A stretch of DNA of 64,000 bases from Pithys albifrons albifrons (Eukaryota; Chordata; Aves; Passeriformes; Thamnophilidae): positions 70,550,134-70,614,133 of the forward strand of contig NC_092497.1 of the NCBI RefSeq assembly GCF_047495875.1, given 5' to 3'. Shown here piece after piece: positions 15,437 through 27,666 of the stretch; within the stretch, counting starts at the first letter, position 1, and every line of letters begins with the position of its first letter. The position numbers were made by a program, and so were the translations under genes. The notes beneath the pieces are model-generated. The model ran no database searches and was not told the DNA's origin. It was given only the letters and a program-made list of their open reading frames with translations.

Positions 15437-16020
15437 GAAAATCACAAAATGGGTAAAGTTAGAAGGAACCCTTGGAGAGGTCATCTGGTCCAACCTCCCT
15501 GCCCAAGCAAGGTCATCGTAGAGCTTATTGCACAGGATTGTGGCCAGAGGGTTCTTGAGTGTCTCCAGTAAAGGAGACTCCACAGCTTCTCTGGGCAACC
15601 AGAAAGAGCCTGGCTCCATCCTCTTGACAACGTCCCTGCAGATACTTGTACACTGAGAGGTCCCCTCAGTTATCTCTTCTTGAGGCTGAACAGGCCCAGC
15701 TCCCTCAGCCTTTCCTTGCAAGAGAGATGTTTCACTGCCCTAATCATCTTTGTTACCCTTTGCTAGACCTGCTCCATGTCTGTCTTGTACAGATGAGCCC
15801 AGAACTGGACATAGCACTCCAGATGCAGCCTCACTAGGACTGAGCAGAGGTACAGGATCACCTGCAGTGACCTGCTGGCAATGCTGTTCCTAATCCACCC
15901 AAGGATGCCATTGGCCTTCTTGGCCACAAGGGTACACTGCTGGCCGTGGACAGCTTGTTATCCACCAGGATCCACAGGTCCTTCTCCACAGACCTGCTTT
16001 CCAGAAGGTCAGTCCCAGCC
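15437..16020 (-). mobile_element. CR1 LINE, 3' part, minus strand
   Basis: Read on the minus strand this is the 3' portion of a chicken-repeat-1 LINE. The diagnostic 3'-terminal phrase about trusting a narrow consensus (AAGGAACCCTTGGAGAGGTCATCTGG on + reduced here to its core TCATCTGGTCCAACCTCC) begins near 15460, followed by the usual 3' UTR and the end of ORF2. All frames are broken by stops and indels. The element continues at 16392 after an interrupting insertion. CR1 is the dominant avian LINE and is typically 5'-truncated, without target-site duplications. Confidence 0.9.
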
Positions 16021-16391
16021 AGTTGGAATACAAACTATGAAACACTAGAGCCCAGGAAGGCTTCCAGGACAATTAGACTTAATTCAGTCTGAAGACACTG
16101 GCCCATCTCCTGTCTTTTGCATTTGACAAGATCTGCAGTTTCTGTGTATTCCCTGCTCTGTACTGAAACTTGTTTTGCAACATCTCATTGTTCCTCTTCT
16201 GCTGTGTTCATGGATTAGCTCTAGTTACCTGCTCCCCCCATGACTAACATAGAGTAATCCCTTAGTTAGCATGAACCATCCTCCATTTAGCATAACCCAG
16301 CCTCAAAATTATACTAACCCTATATTACACTGAAAGTTTTTACAATAAATTGTCTTTGTTCTTCCCCCTGAATTAAGTCATGACTGTAATA
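16021..16391 (+). mobile_element. 371-bp LTR-like insertion splitting the CR1
   Basis: This segment has no CR1 similarity, while the CR1 resumes on its far side. It is flanked by the 6-bp direct repeat CCAGCC (16015-16020 and 16392-16397), which looks like a target-site duplication. It contains AATAAA at 16344-16349 followed by a T/C-rich stretch, as in the R-U5 part of an LTR read on the + strand. The ends are not a clean TG...CA pair, so 'solo LTR' is likely but not proven; a non-autonomous DNA element is an alternative. No open reading frame of interest. Confidence 0.5.
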
Positions 16392-17395
16392 CCAGCCTGT
16401 GCTTGTGCCTGGGGTTATTGTATCCCAGACAGATGTATTTCAGATGGTTCTTCTATTCCCATCTCTCCAACATGTCAAGGTCCTTTTGAAGGACTGCACA
16501 GCCCTCTGGGGTATGGACTACTCCTCTCAGCTTTGTGTCGTCGGTGAATTTGCTGAGGAGGCATCTACCCCTTTTCCCAAGTCACTGATAGAGAAGTTAA
16601 ACAATACTGGGTTCAGAATTGACCCTTGCAGGACACAACTACTGACAGGCCTCCAGAAAGACCCTGTGCCACTGATTACAACCCTCTGGGATCTGCTTTT
16701 CAGCCAGGCCACACTTCTTGAGTTTGCCTACAAGGATGTTCTGAGAGACAGTGGTGAAATCTTTGCTAAAGTCAAGGTAGACAATATCCACTTCTCTGCT
16801 TTCATTCATGCAGGTAGTGGTTTCACTATAGAAAGCAAGCAAGTTGATAATGCATGATTTATCTTTTGTGAATCCATGCTAACTACTCCTGGTCATCTTG
16901 TCATTCACATGGATAGAGGCAGCCTCCAGGATGAGGTACTTCATCATGATTACAGGGATTGAGGTGAGGTGGACTGGGTGGTAGTTCCCTGGACCCTCCT
17001 TCTTATCATTTCTGAAGACCAGGGTGTCATTTGCTTTCTTCCAGTCCTCAGGAAGCTCTCCTGATTGCCACAGCCTTTCAAAGATGACCATGAACAGCCC
17101 AGCTGTGGTGTACATTAACGCTCTCAACACTCATGGATGCATCCCATCAGGGTCCACGGGGATGTCAGGTTTGCCCAGGTGTTCCCTAACCCAGTTCTCC
17201 TTGACCAATGGTAAAAACACCTCCCAGCATTTCTTTAATCTGGTCTCATGAGCCAGAGATTCCTGAGGACTGGTCTTGTCAGTGAAGACAGATGCAAAGA
17301 AGGCAGGCAGTAACTCTGCCTTATCCAAGCCCTCTCTCACCAGGGCCACGCCTCCATTTAGTAACAGGCCCACATTATCCTTAGTTTTCTTTTTG
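16392..17395 (-). mobile_element. CR1 LINE, ORF2 reverse-transcriptase part, degenerate
   Basis: Continuation of the CR1 at 15437. On the minus strand it encodes broken pieces of the CR1 reverse transcriptase: a GELPEDWKKAN block followed by a KKEGPGNYHPVHLTSIP block (about 16940-17070), and VYLDFSKDFTTVSQNILVGK with the FSKxFxTV fingers/palm motif (about 16735-16800). Stops and frameshifts separate the pieces. The copy is 5'-truncated near 17395, before the endonuclease domain. Its divergence and the insertion inside it show that it is old and inactive. Confidence 0.9.
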
Positions 17396-19043
17396 CTATT
17401 GTTGTTTAATAGTATGTCACTCTCAGGGTTTCTGTTTGGAATGCCCAGTACCTGTTTGTCTCTCTTTGTTTTTGTACTATTTGGAAAATGTATTACATCA
17501 TATTAAATGAACTGAGATCCTGCATCTGCTAAGTTATTACACATCCCTTTATTTTATACTTCTGTATCACTGTCCTTCAGTTATCTTTTATGTCAGTATA
17601 GTTCCTTCAGAGAAAAAATAAGGTGGTGTTTCTGTGAAAAGTTGTGATATCCTAATTATGCACTGATGATGATACTGAAGAATATTTATTATTTTTTATA
17701 TTTTTACTTGAATAGGAAGGATAATCCTGTTACATGTGAGACTGCAGAAGACCTGTTCATTTATGTTATGCTATGCTGTCTATTACTGCTGTCTAGAGGC
17801 CTTGGGAAACCAGTTTGAAGGAGGCCCTGAGATTCAGTATGTGGCCTTGATGCTTAATACTTCACATCTACTGCAGATTTAATGTAGAGGTCATACAAGC
17901 ATATTCAGATCAACTTTACAGTGCATGTAATGTTTGCCCTACTAGGAGTGCCATGTATCATGGATGGATTTAAATTTTACAACCTGGATTTGCTGTGCAG
18001 GATTAGTGGTATACTAAGGCCCCTTAGTAAGGTCGGGCAGTACATTTTTAAAAAACTGGACAGCCAGGAGATCACCTAAGTCCTAAACATGGTGGAAATT
18101 CTTTGCAGTATCAAAAAGAATCAGAGCATATAATGAGATGTAAAGGAACAAAAGGTGTAAAAATAGATCTGCATAATAGAAAAAGCAGGCTAATCCATAC
18201 AGAAGAACTACTTTGGAATGCAATCTGAATATCTAAGATTATTCAAGATGACCTAAAATAAAACTTCATTCCCTCCTCCCTCCACCCATAAAGCCCCAAA
18301 CTAATGACCAAATAAAAGAAAAATTTGTAATTGACCTCTTTTGATCTCTCTCCTGTTCCCTTTTTCATCAGACTATCTCACACTGGCAATTGCTGGCTCC
18401 TTTCTGTAAATCTTTCATTGTAAGTAAGGAGTGCCCAAAAGTTTTAATTTTATTAGTACTGAGCCAACATTATAGATATGCTAAGACAAGCCCTGTTGAC
18501 CATATTTATATTATATTCAGGTTTTTTGTTGGGACTTTGCACAAGTCATCAGCACAGGCTACTAGCCAATATGAATTGGCTTTGAAAACATTCAGCCATG
18601 CTCACCTGCCATCTGGATTTGAAGGAAAATTTGATACTTAGAACTCTACTGGCACCGCAGTCATCTATTGGCCAGGTCATTATAGTTGTAATATGATGGA
18701 TAAAAAGCTGGCCAACATGGTAGTAGTGATGGAGATGGCAAAACTGTGCTTGCTGGGCTTTTTTTTTTTAAGCAGATGGTACTTCTTCTTTTTCACTTCT
18801 TCCTAAAAAACATCATCCACTTTCTTGTTGTGTCGAGCAGAAGGTGTTTACCTCTGCTTGTTCAGCCCAGGTCTCTGTGAAACCCATAGAAAGATTCTTG
18901 GGAGGGAAAGTGGCACCATATCTCCATGTGACTGCTGAAGAAGAGGAGGCACAGGGCAAGAAGCAGTAGGCAAGAAGCAATAGACCTATTGCCAGGAAAC
19001 AGATGGTACTACTGAGTATGGGTGGGTGAGTGCTTTATCATGG
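17396..19043. other. Intergenic DNA, no gene recognised
   Basis: About 1.65 kb with no gene or repeat that I can name. An A/T-rich 5' part grades into a somewhat G-rich 3' part (18880-19020). The open frame at 18390-18641 has no recognisable similarity. Confidence 0.5.
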
Positions 19044-19613
19044 TGTTGTGGCTTAACCCCAGCCAGCAACCAAACCCCACTACATCCTCACTTGGTCCAT
19101 CACCAGTGGGACTGGGGTAAGAATCAGAAGGGTAAAAGAAAACTCATGGGTTGAGATGAAGACAGTTTAATATCAAAAGCAAAAGCCACACAAACAAAGC
19201 AAAACCAGGAATTAATTCACTGCTCATGGACAGGCAGATGTTCACATCTCCAGGACAGCAGGGCCCCATCACATGGAATGGTGACTTGGGAAGACAAACA
19301 CCATCACTTCAAATGTCCTCCCTCCCTTCTTCTTCCTCCCACTTAACATGCTGAGCATGATGTCACATGGTAGGGAATATCTCTTTGGTCATTTTTGGTC
19401 ATCTGTCATGGCTGCATCTCCTCCCAGCCTCCCATACACCCCCAGCTTCCTTGCCAGCGTGCCAGTATGAAAAGCAGAAAAGGCCTTGGCTCTGCTCTGC
19501 AATAACAAAAACATTTCAATATTGTCAGCCCTGTGTTCAGCACAAACCCAAAACACAGCCCCATACAAGGCACTCTGAAGAAAATTTACACTACCCCAGC
19601 CAAAACCAGCACA
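19044..19613 (-). mobile_element. Solo ERVL-type LTR, minus strand
   Basis: This is the common avian endogenous-retrovirus (ERVL-type) LTR, 570 bp, with its sense on the minus strand. It starts TGTGCTGGTTTTGGCTGGG (minus strand, from 19613) and ends ...GGTTAAGCCACAACA (to 19044), giving TG...CA termini. The flanks CATGG (19039-19043) and TATGG (19614-19618) form a 5-bp target-site duplication with one mismatch, the length expected for ERVL. No retroviral interior or second copy of the same LTR lies alongside, so the provirus has been reduced to a solo LTR by LTR-LTR recombination. Confidence 0.85.
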
Positions 19614-19660
19614 TATGGGAAGGTGCTGTCTTCTCTTTACTAGAGTTGTACATAGTGCCA

Positions 19661-20215
19661 TGATGTTTTGGCTTGAATACTTTGGCAAAATGCCAAATAT
19701 AAACCAAAGGATAAAGCTCCCTCTTCACCCTGCCGAGAAAAGGGAGAAAAAACCCTGGACACTTGAACTTAACTAGTTATATATTTACACAAAAAGTGAA
19801 AATTAAAAGTAGACTACAAAATAACACACCCCTACACAAGTTGGATATAACAACAATCCTCTACCTCCCACCGAAAACAGATCCCATCACTCCAGATCCA
19901 TAAAGCACCCCAAAAGACACCCAGCAAGAAAAAGAAAAAGAATAACAATAAAATGTTGACTTCCCTGAACTAAAACAAAATGTAAAGTAGCATTGAGCAG
20001 CAGCCAAGGCCTACTTCAGCAAGACAGCGGCAGCATGTCCTGTCTCTACCTCGGCCAGGATGGGAACTGAGAGAACTCCTCCTTACTCTACTCTATTTAT
20101 ACTTGAGATGATGTCAGAATATGATATGGAATACCATTGGCAGTAGGAGTCAATGTCAGCTGCCTGACCCAGCTCGAGTCAGCTGATAATCTAAGGCCTA
20201 CTCTGAAACTAAAGC
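19661..20215 (-). mobile_element. LTR, family B, minus strand
   Basis: Sequence shared with the copy at 38075-38676 in the same orientation. Common words on the + strand include CAAAATGCCAA, GAAAATTAA, ACTACAAAATAACACAC / ACTACAATATAACACAC, AAAAGACACCC.GCAAGAAA, CTTCCCTGAACT, and AAGGCCTA near the far end. The left end TGTTTTGG/TGATGTTTTGG is sharp at 19661-19664; the right end near 20215 is approximate. It sits only 48 bp beyond the ERVL LTR but is a different family. It lacks coding sequence. Confidence 0.65.
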
Positions 20216-23200
20216 TTAAATTTAGCCCTACACATACTTAAACCCAGGACACATGAGAAATACTGTGTCTGAAAGGCTTTGCATGGATAGCATGTACTCC
20301 CTAATGCCTCAGATAAATGATATGTACAATCTATACAAGGATTGCCAGATATTATGAGTAAAAAGATTTTGTGATGCAAGTAACTAGATTTGAGAAGAAA
20401 GGACAAAATTCCAGTACTTCGCACAATACTTCCCACTACTACTCACTAGCAGCCAATTCCTGTTTTAACTCCCTTCAAGAGATTAAAAGGGAACAAAACC
20501 TCTGAGAATGTACAGTTGCAGAGAGATATGATGGCTCATCAAACTAAGCAGAGGAAATCCATTAATGTACACTGTATGGAAAAATATTTTAATTTGGCCA
20601 AAGAAAGAACAGGCAGCAAAATGACTGGCAAGGCCACATAGTGGCTGCCAAACAAAGGTGATTGTACAGATACAGACTTTTTGGAAGCCTGGCTGAAGAA
20701 CAGAGAAGATGGATATTACAGTAGTCTACAGCGTAGAATAACTGGAGAAGGCTGTCAGGTAAGCTGACAACTTACCTAAGAATTTGTCAATACTGCTGAA
20801 AAACAGAACATGGAGAGCCAACTCCTGAATAAGAGGGATAGCCCATTTAGCAACATAACCACAGGGATAAATCAGAAGAAGGACCTGATTGAAGGGGAAG
20901 GAAATCATTTATCTGCACTGAAGATGAAGATGGAGAAATGAGGAAAAGGAAGAAGCAGGTTTAGAAAGAGCATGTTTCTCATGTTAGAACAGCATGCATT
21001 TTTCAGGAAAACAAAAATCAGAGATAGGAATGGTCTAAGAGCATGCTTGACTAGGCCAGAATGAAGGAAATAAAGAATGGTGTGACCTTTCTCTTATGGT
21101 CTAATGTCCCCTGGCCATTACACACATACATGCACTTACAAGGATTTTAGAAATAAATAGACATTATCGGGTTTAATTTGCTCAGAGTAAAGGCACTGAT
21201 GAGCAAAAGAAGTATCAAGGACAGGTATATTGTAACAATTGCCAAGGATCTAAATAAAACTTTGCTATTTCAATGAACAGAAATGCGTAGCTGAAGTTTT
21301 GTTAGCCATACAAAGAATTCGAGTGTGAAAGAAAGTAGTGGGCTTCTTATTCAGTAGAGCTGCAACTCATTCTTAATAATGCCTAGATATGGGCCCAAGA
21401 TTATAAAAACATACTCTCTGCTTTCATTATGGATAATGCAGCTGCTTGGAGGCAAAGGAAATATGCCTGTGGGGTCTAAAGACAGTGGCAGACAACTCCT
21501 GTTTCAGTCCTAGAAACAATAAGTTACATTAGGGCAAAAAATAGAACAAATTAATAACATGTATGCGAACCAATCAGCTGTAATTTTGGTTCTGTAAGCC
21601 ATAATTTCTATAACAATCCCTTATCAACATACCACTTGTACTTAACATAATTATTTAAAAATCATCACATTAATTAAAGGTATTATTTTACCTTTGTTTT
21701 ATATTTCTAACTTTTCTACTAACCCTGTATTTTCATAAGGATTCTGATGCAGAATTTCCATTTGTTAAGTGAGTTGGAGGCTGTACAGCTACCTGAACCT
21801 TTGTGTGAAATTAACAGTGAAATATATTGATTTTTATTACTTTTGTTACTAGAAAACAACAGACCCAAGTAACAGAGCTTCTGTAAGCAGCACTCTGCTG
21901 TAAATAATCCCAGATAAGTATATAATCTGTACAAAGGACATTTTCATCCAAATAAGCATTAAAACAGTATTCATATAGAGGTATTATTCAATAGGAAAAG
22001 GAATCCATTGACATGAGGGAAAGAAAAAGCAAATCATGTTCTCTCAATAACTGGACCAGATAAGATGGCAGTTATTGATTTAGTCTGGGATACCAGAGTA
22101 CTAAATCTTCTGCTGTACCTAGGCATAGTTTATCTTTTGGAACTCTTACAGTAATGTACTTTTTATGTTTAAAAAATAAGAACCGTATTTAAGAGCAAAG
22201 ACCTATCTTTACAAAGCCAGGTTTTCCCTAGTTGCTGGGAGAAATTACTGTATTTTGCTAAAATTTTCTTGCATAAATATTGTCTTGCAGATTTAATATT
22301 TTTTCTTTGGTGTCCTCCAGGCATTGAAGCATTTTTATTTTGTGCCTCTCCAGTCTAATTGGATGTCTTCCCCAAATGCAGGCCTTCTAATTTCTTATAC
22401 TGTTTCTGAGAATATTTCCTATGTGTATTTACTACCTTGTGAAATATTTCCAAATTAAAAGGTCAAGTTTCTCACTACACCATGGCGGGATAGGGAAAAA
22501 GGACAATGACTGAAAATGTTTTCTTCCCCAGTCAGCCAAGGGAGCACAAGTGTGACCTTGGGGCCACAAATAACATTTCATCTATAATATAAATCAATAT
22601 AATAGCTATTTCCCTTATGCTGCATGTTGTAAGAATAACAGAATAGTTTTATTTGTGAAGCATGAGGTCAGAACCATCCTCTAATAAATACTGTGCAGTT
22701 GGGTAAGTACTTATAACAGGCTGAATGACCCTCATGTATTAGGTCACATTTCCTCTGTCTATTCTGATGCCAGGAGGTTTAAGAATGAAATGGGTCTCCA
22801 TTACTTGGCAGACTTAAGTATTATTAGCATCAACAAAAATGTTTAAAGTGGTGTGAGAGCAAGCTGAGGCATGAGCACCAAGCTTCCCAAATTTGTCTTT
22901 AAAAAAATTTGCAGGAATGTTGCAATGTGTGCAAAATACCACATAATACCATTAACACAATACATGATAGTTTCTTCAGATATGCCAGATGAGTATTCCC
23001 CATTTATAGTAGACTAAAACAGATTTGTGCACATAGATAATAAGAATTCATACAGTCCAAGTTCGATTCTTGAGTGTTCCTGGAGGGTACACAACTATTC
23101 CATCTAGTCCATAAAATACAAGCTACTGTCTTCTGCAGCTTGCTCTGCTCCTCGTGTAAAAGTTTGTGAATAAAACTTAGCCATCCACAGGGGGCCAGAG

Positions 23201-26200
23201 ATGACTGAGACTATATTTGAAGCTGCTGCTGGATTAATAAAAGGTTGTTTGTCAAAGTACTAGCATCTAAATTAAGTTGGTTGGATTCTCAGAAATGACA
23301 CCATGGAAAAGATAAGACTGAACACCACAAAGGATTTTCTAGATCATGAAATAGTGCCAGAAAGCACATGTGAAAGATCAGAGTAACTCAGGAATTGGAT
23401 AATTTTGAGCATACTCCCAAAACAGATTATGTGGCCAGGAGTCATGTGGTCAGGATGCAGGACTGGTCAGCAGAGACAGATGTCAAACTGACACTCACTA
23501 GGAATACAAAGACTTAGCTGAGAATAATGAAAAAGCAGGGTTAGCTTGCAACATGAGACTACATGTATTCTTGTATTTGTAGCTATTCCTCATTCCCTGA
23601 ATAACATGGAGGGAAATCAATGCATGGTATAATACAATTGCTGTCTTAGCTACATATTTCCTTTGTACTATTCACAGCCTCAATATATCATATTGGAGTA
23701 AGAGGTCAGACAAATAAGTGTGCAAAAACTGCAGGTCAGAATGAAAATAAAATAGTGATTTCTAGTAGCTATTTATTTTTGATTTTCAGTTTTTGAATTC
23801 TTGGATCACATTTGATTCATATTTTTATACTAAAAGCATAAGAAACACCCTAGAAATTGTTATGTAATCAAACAACTCCAGAAGGAGTTTTAAAGAAAAT
23901 AACAAGGAGCTTGTAATAAAATTGTGGGATCTGGCAATGGCAATAATTAAATTTCATTTTCTGGAGGAATAAAAAAAGGGAATGTAATAATTTTTGGCTA
24001 ACCACTCTAATGGAATGCTATTTATTTACTTTTATCCAAGAACTGAAAATAAATTGTAGAAAGAATTCTATTCCTGTTTTTGTAAATTTGAAACTGAACA
24101 TGATCTGACAGCTGCCTGTCCACTCCATAAATGAGTAAGCATGAAAAGCTATCCTCTGAAACCTCACCGTCTGACTTCAGAAAAAATAAATAAATTCTTT
24201 TACATGCTTAAATCAGTTCCTATTTTGTGTATATTACTAGGATACAACTACTGAGAAAATCAACCAAAACAAACTCATTTATCAACTCAGTATTAAAATC
24301 CCTTTAATTTCTGCAAGAATTATCTTTTCTTTCTGAATTTACACTAGGTAATTTTTGTCGCAGTCTGCATTATATTTATAATACTTCAATTTTTATGAAA
24401 ATACAGATATTTATGTAGTATTTATTCCTAAATATTTTCTGTCTCCAAAGGAAGCAGCTCTGTGTTGAGTAAAAATTGTGTCTAAAAAATTGAATCAATA
24501 GACATGGAGTCTCACTTTGTTACTCTAAACTCAACCACAGTAAGAAGGGAAAGTTCAAATGTCCAACTTTGCATCGCTGCCAAAATACACAATCTCTGTC
24601 TTGGTGAATTAAGTCAGTTGAATCCCACTGTGATGATGGAGTTCAGGCTGTAAGAAGAGTTCATGTTGGGCTGAGTCTGCAGTACCACCCTAGAATGCAA
24701 TGTGCAGTATCTGTTTTGTATTCCCTTGGGCTGGGAATTTATAGCAAACAGTGCTTTCGGGAATAGTGTTAGCAACTGAAAAAATGCAGCACAAGTGGCC
24801 TCCCAATAACTCTTAACTACTGCAACAGTGCACACAAGTAACAAAAATAGAATCCTGCTTGTTCATCTGAAGTAGTTCCTGAATTTAAGTGATTGTAAGT
24901 AACTGTAACTTAAACCTAATGGTCAGCTGAGACAAAGACATTTTGCTTAGAATTCCAAGCAAAAAAATCAAGCAATATAACTGAGGCAAAACCTCCTTAT
25001 CTTAAGAGTGGAAGCAAATATTTTTTTTCTTCTTTAAAAGCTGGTGTCTGTAAAATAACACATAACAGTAATTTAAGTACATTGATAAAATGAGAAAGTG
25101 TTTTAATTGCTGCAAATGTTTTTTGACTAAACGATCAGTGCTTATACTTCTTTTCCATTTGTTTGTTTTCCTAAGGTTTTTTTCTTTTTAAGACAGTATG
25201 AACAAAGATCAGAGTATCATATGGCTTGGCTCTGTTCTGAGCAAAAACAGCTTTATCAACACTACTTCTGTGCACTCTGCTGTGACTTAACCTGACTACA
25301 TCTTATCCTCTCCATCATGTAAAAGCAGGTAAACTATTACTTATATGAATTTTGCAGCTTGCCTGAGATATTCACATTAATACTTCTGTTCAAAATTCTG
25401 ATATTACTTCTGAATGACAAAAGCTTGAAATGTAGCAATTTTCAAAAACAAGCTCAATTTCTTATTTAAGTAATTCCAGTACTTATACTTTGAATCTATC
25501 CGCAGTCAGAAAATCAGTATGTTTCAGTGCATTGCCCAGTAATGTACAATACTAAAACACACAAATTTTGCAAAACTTATTTCTAATATTAAAAATGGGT
25601 AGATTGTGAGGTGTTTGCATGTGTTCATAGCTCTCATGTTGTATACATGTGGATGAAAGCAATGGGCTGGTAAGAGAGAGGATGTGTAGGTGTATGTGCT
25701 CAGCTGCCATCCCTAGGGGTTAGGAAGAGACTCATGTGTGTCCTCTGCACACTCAGCAAAGTTTGGGTGGTCATGGACGGTCCTACCCCTTCCAACAACC
25801 ACTCCTTGGGTTAAGAAGGGTATTGTGTCTTACAGAGCCTGGGTGGCCAGTACTCTTCACACCCTCTTTCAGGGAGATGGAACTGCACGCTTCATTTTCC
25901 ATGTAACCCTTCTGTAACAAGGTGATTCTCCCAGTTCTCTATGACAGGCTACACAACACACAAGGTCAAAGATCAACTCCTTCCTTGTTTAATTTCACTA
26001 AGAAGCAAATTAACAATGAAACCACAAACTCCCAGTGCTCAGCTAAACCCATCTCCTCATCTTATGGCAACCTAAACACAATCTCCCTTTGCCAGGACAG
26101 CCAAACTCTGGAATCTGCTTTCCCTTCTTAATGACTTCCCGCTGTCCATCACTCCCTCGAGGCCTCCTGTTGCTGGCAGGTGCTATGGGATGGGAAAAAC

Positions 26201-27342
26201 TTCATCCCCACATCCAAGACGCTGATAATCACCTCCTTCCTCGGTACTTTGTTTCCACTGACATGCCCCAATTTATATTAGTTGCTTTGTTTTTCCATAG
26301 CCTTGAAGGTTGCAGTGCCAAGGTCTGTGACCTCAACTAGAAGACAATGAAAAACCTCAGCCTTCCTGATGGAAAAAGTAAGTGGAAGACTAACTGGAAG
26401 GCCATGTTACAGACTCCTCTGGCATCATGATGTAGCTCCTCTGGGAAGTGTAACCTGTTGTTTGTTGTTTACACACCCAGCCTATATATGTGTTAGTATG
26501 TACTAGAGAAGGCAGCAGTAACCCAGGAACTTTCTCCATGAAGCCAGGTCCTAGCAATCTTGATAATTTTTGGAGGCTGCTTGGTTCTATCTCTTGCCTT
26601 TTGTCAGGCAGATGAGACCTCTGCTGCATTTTTCTCTGTTTATGAGATAAAAATGGCACTTTCTTTTCACTGAATGACAAGTGAGTCACAGTAATGGTGG
26701 AACTCCAGGTCCCTGTGTCAGTGAATCTAGGCTGCCTTTTCCAGCTCTGCTTTTTTAAACTGCTAAATCAATCAAATACATTATAATGGTTGGAATGGGG
26801 TCTCATTATAATGGTTGGAAATGGGGTATTCTTTAGTACATGCAGCAGGAAAAAACAAGTGAGTTTTAGTCAAATACTTCTTTCAACAATTTTTTCCATC
26901 TAGATGTTCTCTGGGTTATGACAGGTAATCCAATATTAGATCACCTTCTCTTTACAGACCTTGCCACTTTTATATGCCCAAACTATTCTAGCTATAATTT
27001 TGTTATTATTTACAGCTGTCACAAAAGTGAAACAAATGTCCCCTGCAGCTCTGAATGCATACATAACAAAAACTCCAAACCAAACCTACATCACAAAACA
27101 TCCAGAAACTTTTATTGGAAGCAAGCATGTTTTGAATTCAGTGTCTAAACAAGATCTAACATATTTCTAGTGTTATAATATGTTTTTGAGAAATATATAA
27201 ATCACTAAAATATTGAGGGCATTGCCAAAACCTGCTAGAAATAATTTTGGCAATTTTGACTTCTTTTGTTCGCCGTAGCTGACAAACACCTTCCAGAAAG
27301 TACCTGTTGGATGATGCTGTTTCCTACCAAACTACCAGTGAT
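20216..27342. other. Intergenic AT-rich DNA, no gene recognised
   Basis: About 7.1 kb. Most is AT-rich and unique. A GC-richer block at about 25680-26340 stands out from its surroundings, but I cannot assign it to a family. A small tandem duplication lies at 26779-26828. Open frames are under 100 codons and lack recognisable domains. Confidence 0.5.
26779..26828. repeat. Two-unit tandem duplication, 25 bp
   Basis: CATTATAATGGTTGGAA followed by (A)TGGGGT occurs twice back to back, the second copy with one extra A. It is a recent slippage-type duplication with no evident function. Confidence 0.85.
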
Positions 27343-27657
27343 CAAGGCAGTTAAATGCCTCCCTGACATCCGATCCCGTCAGATCTCGAAGCTCAGCAGG
27401 GTCAGCCCCGGATTAGTACTTGGATGGGAGACCTCCTGGGAAATGCCGCCTGCTGTAGGTTCTAGTCCTGAGGACTTCACTGGCACTGTCCAAGCTCGCT
27501 TGGCCGTGGCAGATGAACCTCAGGACTTAAACGGTGGGGCCAGTTCTGCGCACGCTGAGCCTCACCTAAAATATCCACTGTGCAGGCTGGAAGGGCACAC
27601 CCACGTGGGGACAACCCTGCCCAAATCTTCGTCCGTGAAGCCGAGCCACACACACAC
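27343..27657 (+). mobile_element. 5S-rRNA-derived SINE, copy 1
   Basis: From about 27357 to 27462 the sequence is a 5S rRNA derivative: GATCCCGTCAGATCTCG, AAGCTCAGCAGGGTCAG (box A region), TTAGTACTTGGATGGGAGACC (box C; 5S internal promoter) and TGCTGTAGG at the 5S 3' end. A unique body of about 185 bp follows, ending ATCTTCGTCCGTGAAGCC and then a (CA)n tail. The 9-bp repeat ACCAGTGAT flanks it (27334-27342 and 27658-27666), suggesting target-site duplication; if so, the element or a 5' addition includes about 14 bp ahead of the 5S part. One G is missing from the CTCGGAAG word that is present in copy 2. The 151-codon open frame over it is not a gene. It is not a functional 5S gene: its 5' end is shortened and a SINE body is attached. 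Confidence 0.88.
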
Positions 27658-27666
27658 ACCAGTGAT

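Noticed and set aside
16399..16857. 152-codon + strand open frame
   Set aside because: It is antisense to the CR1 reverse-transcriptase region, which is the real source of the sequence.
27357..27462. A 5S rRNA gene
   Set aside because: The 5' end of 5S is missing, the sequence carries many substitutions, and it is fused to a body and tail shared with the copy at 45.0 kb, with target-site duplications. It is a SINE head, not an rRNA gene.
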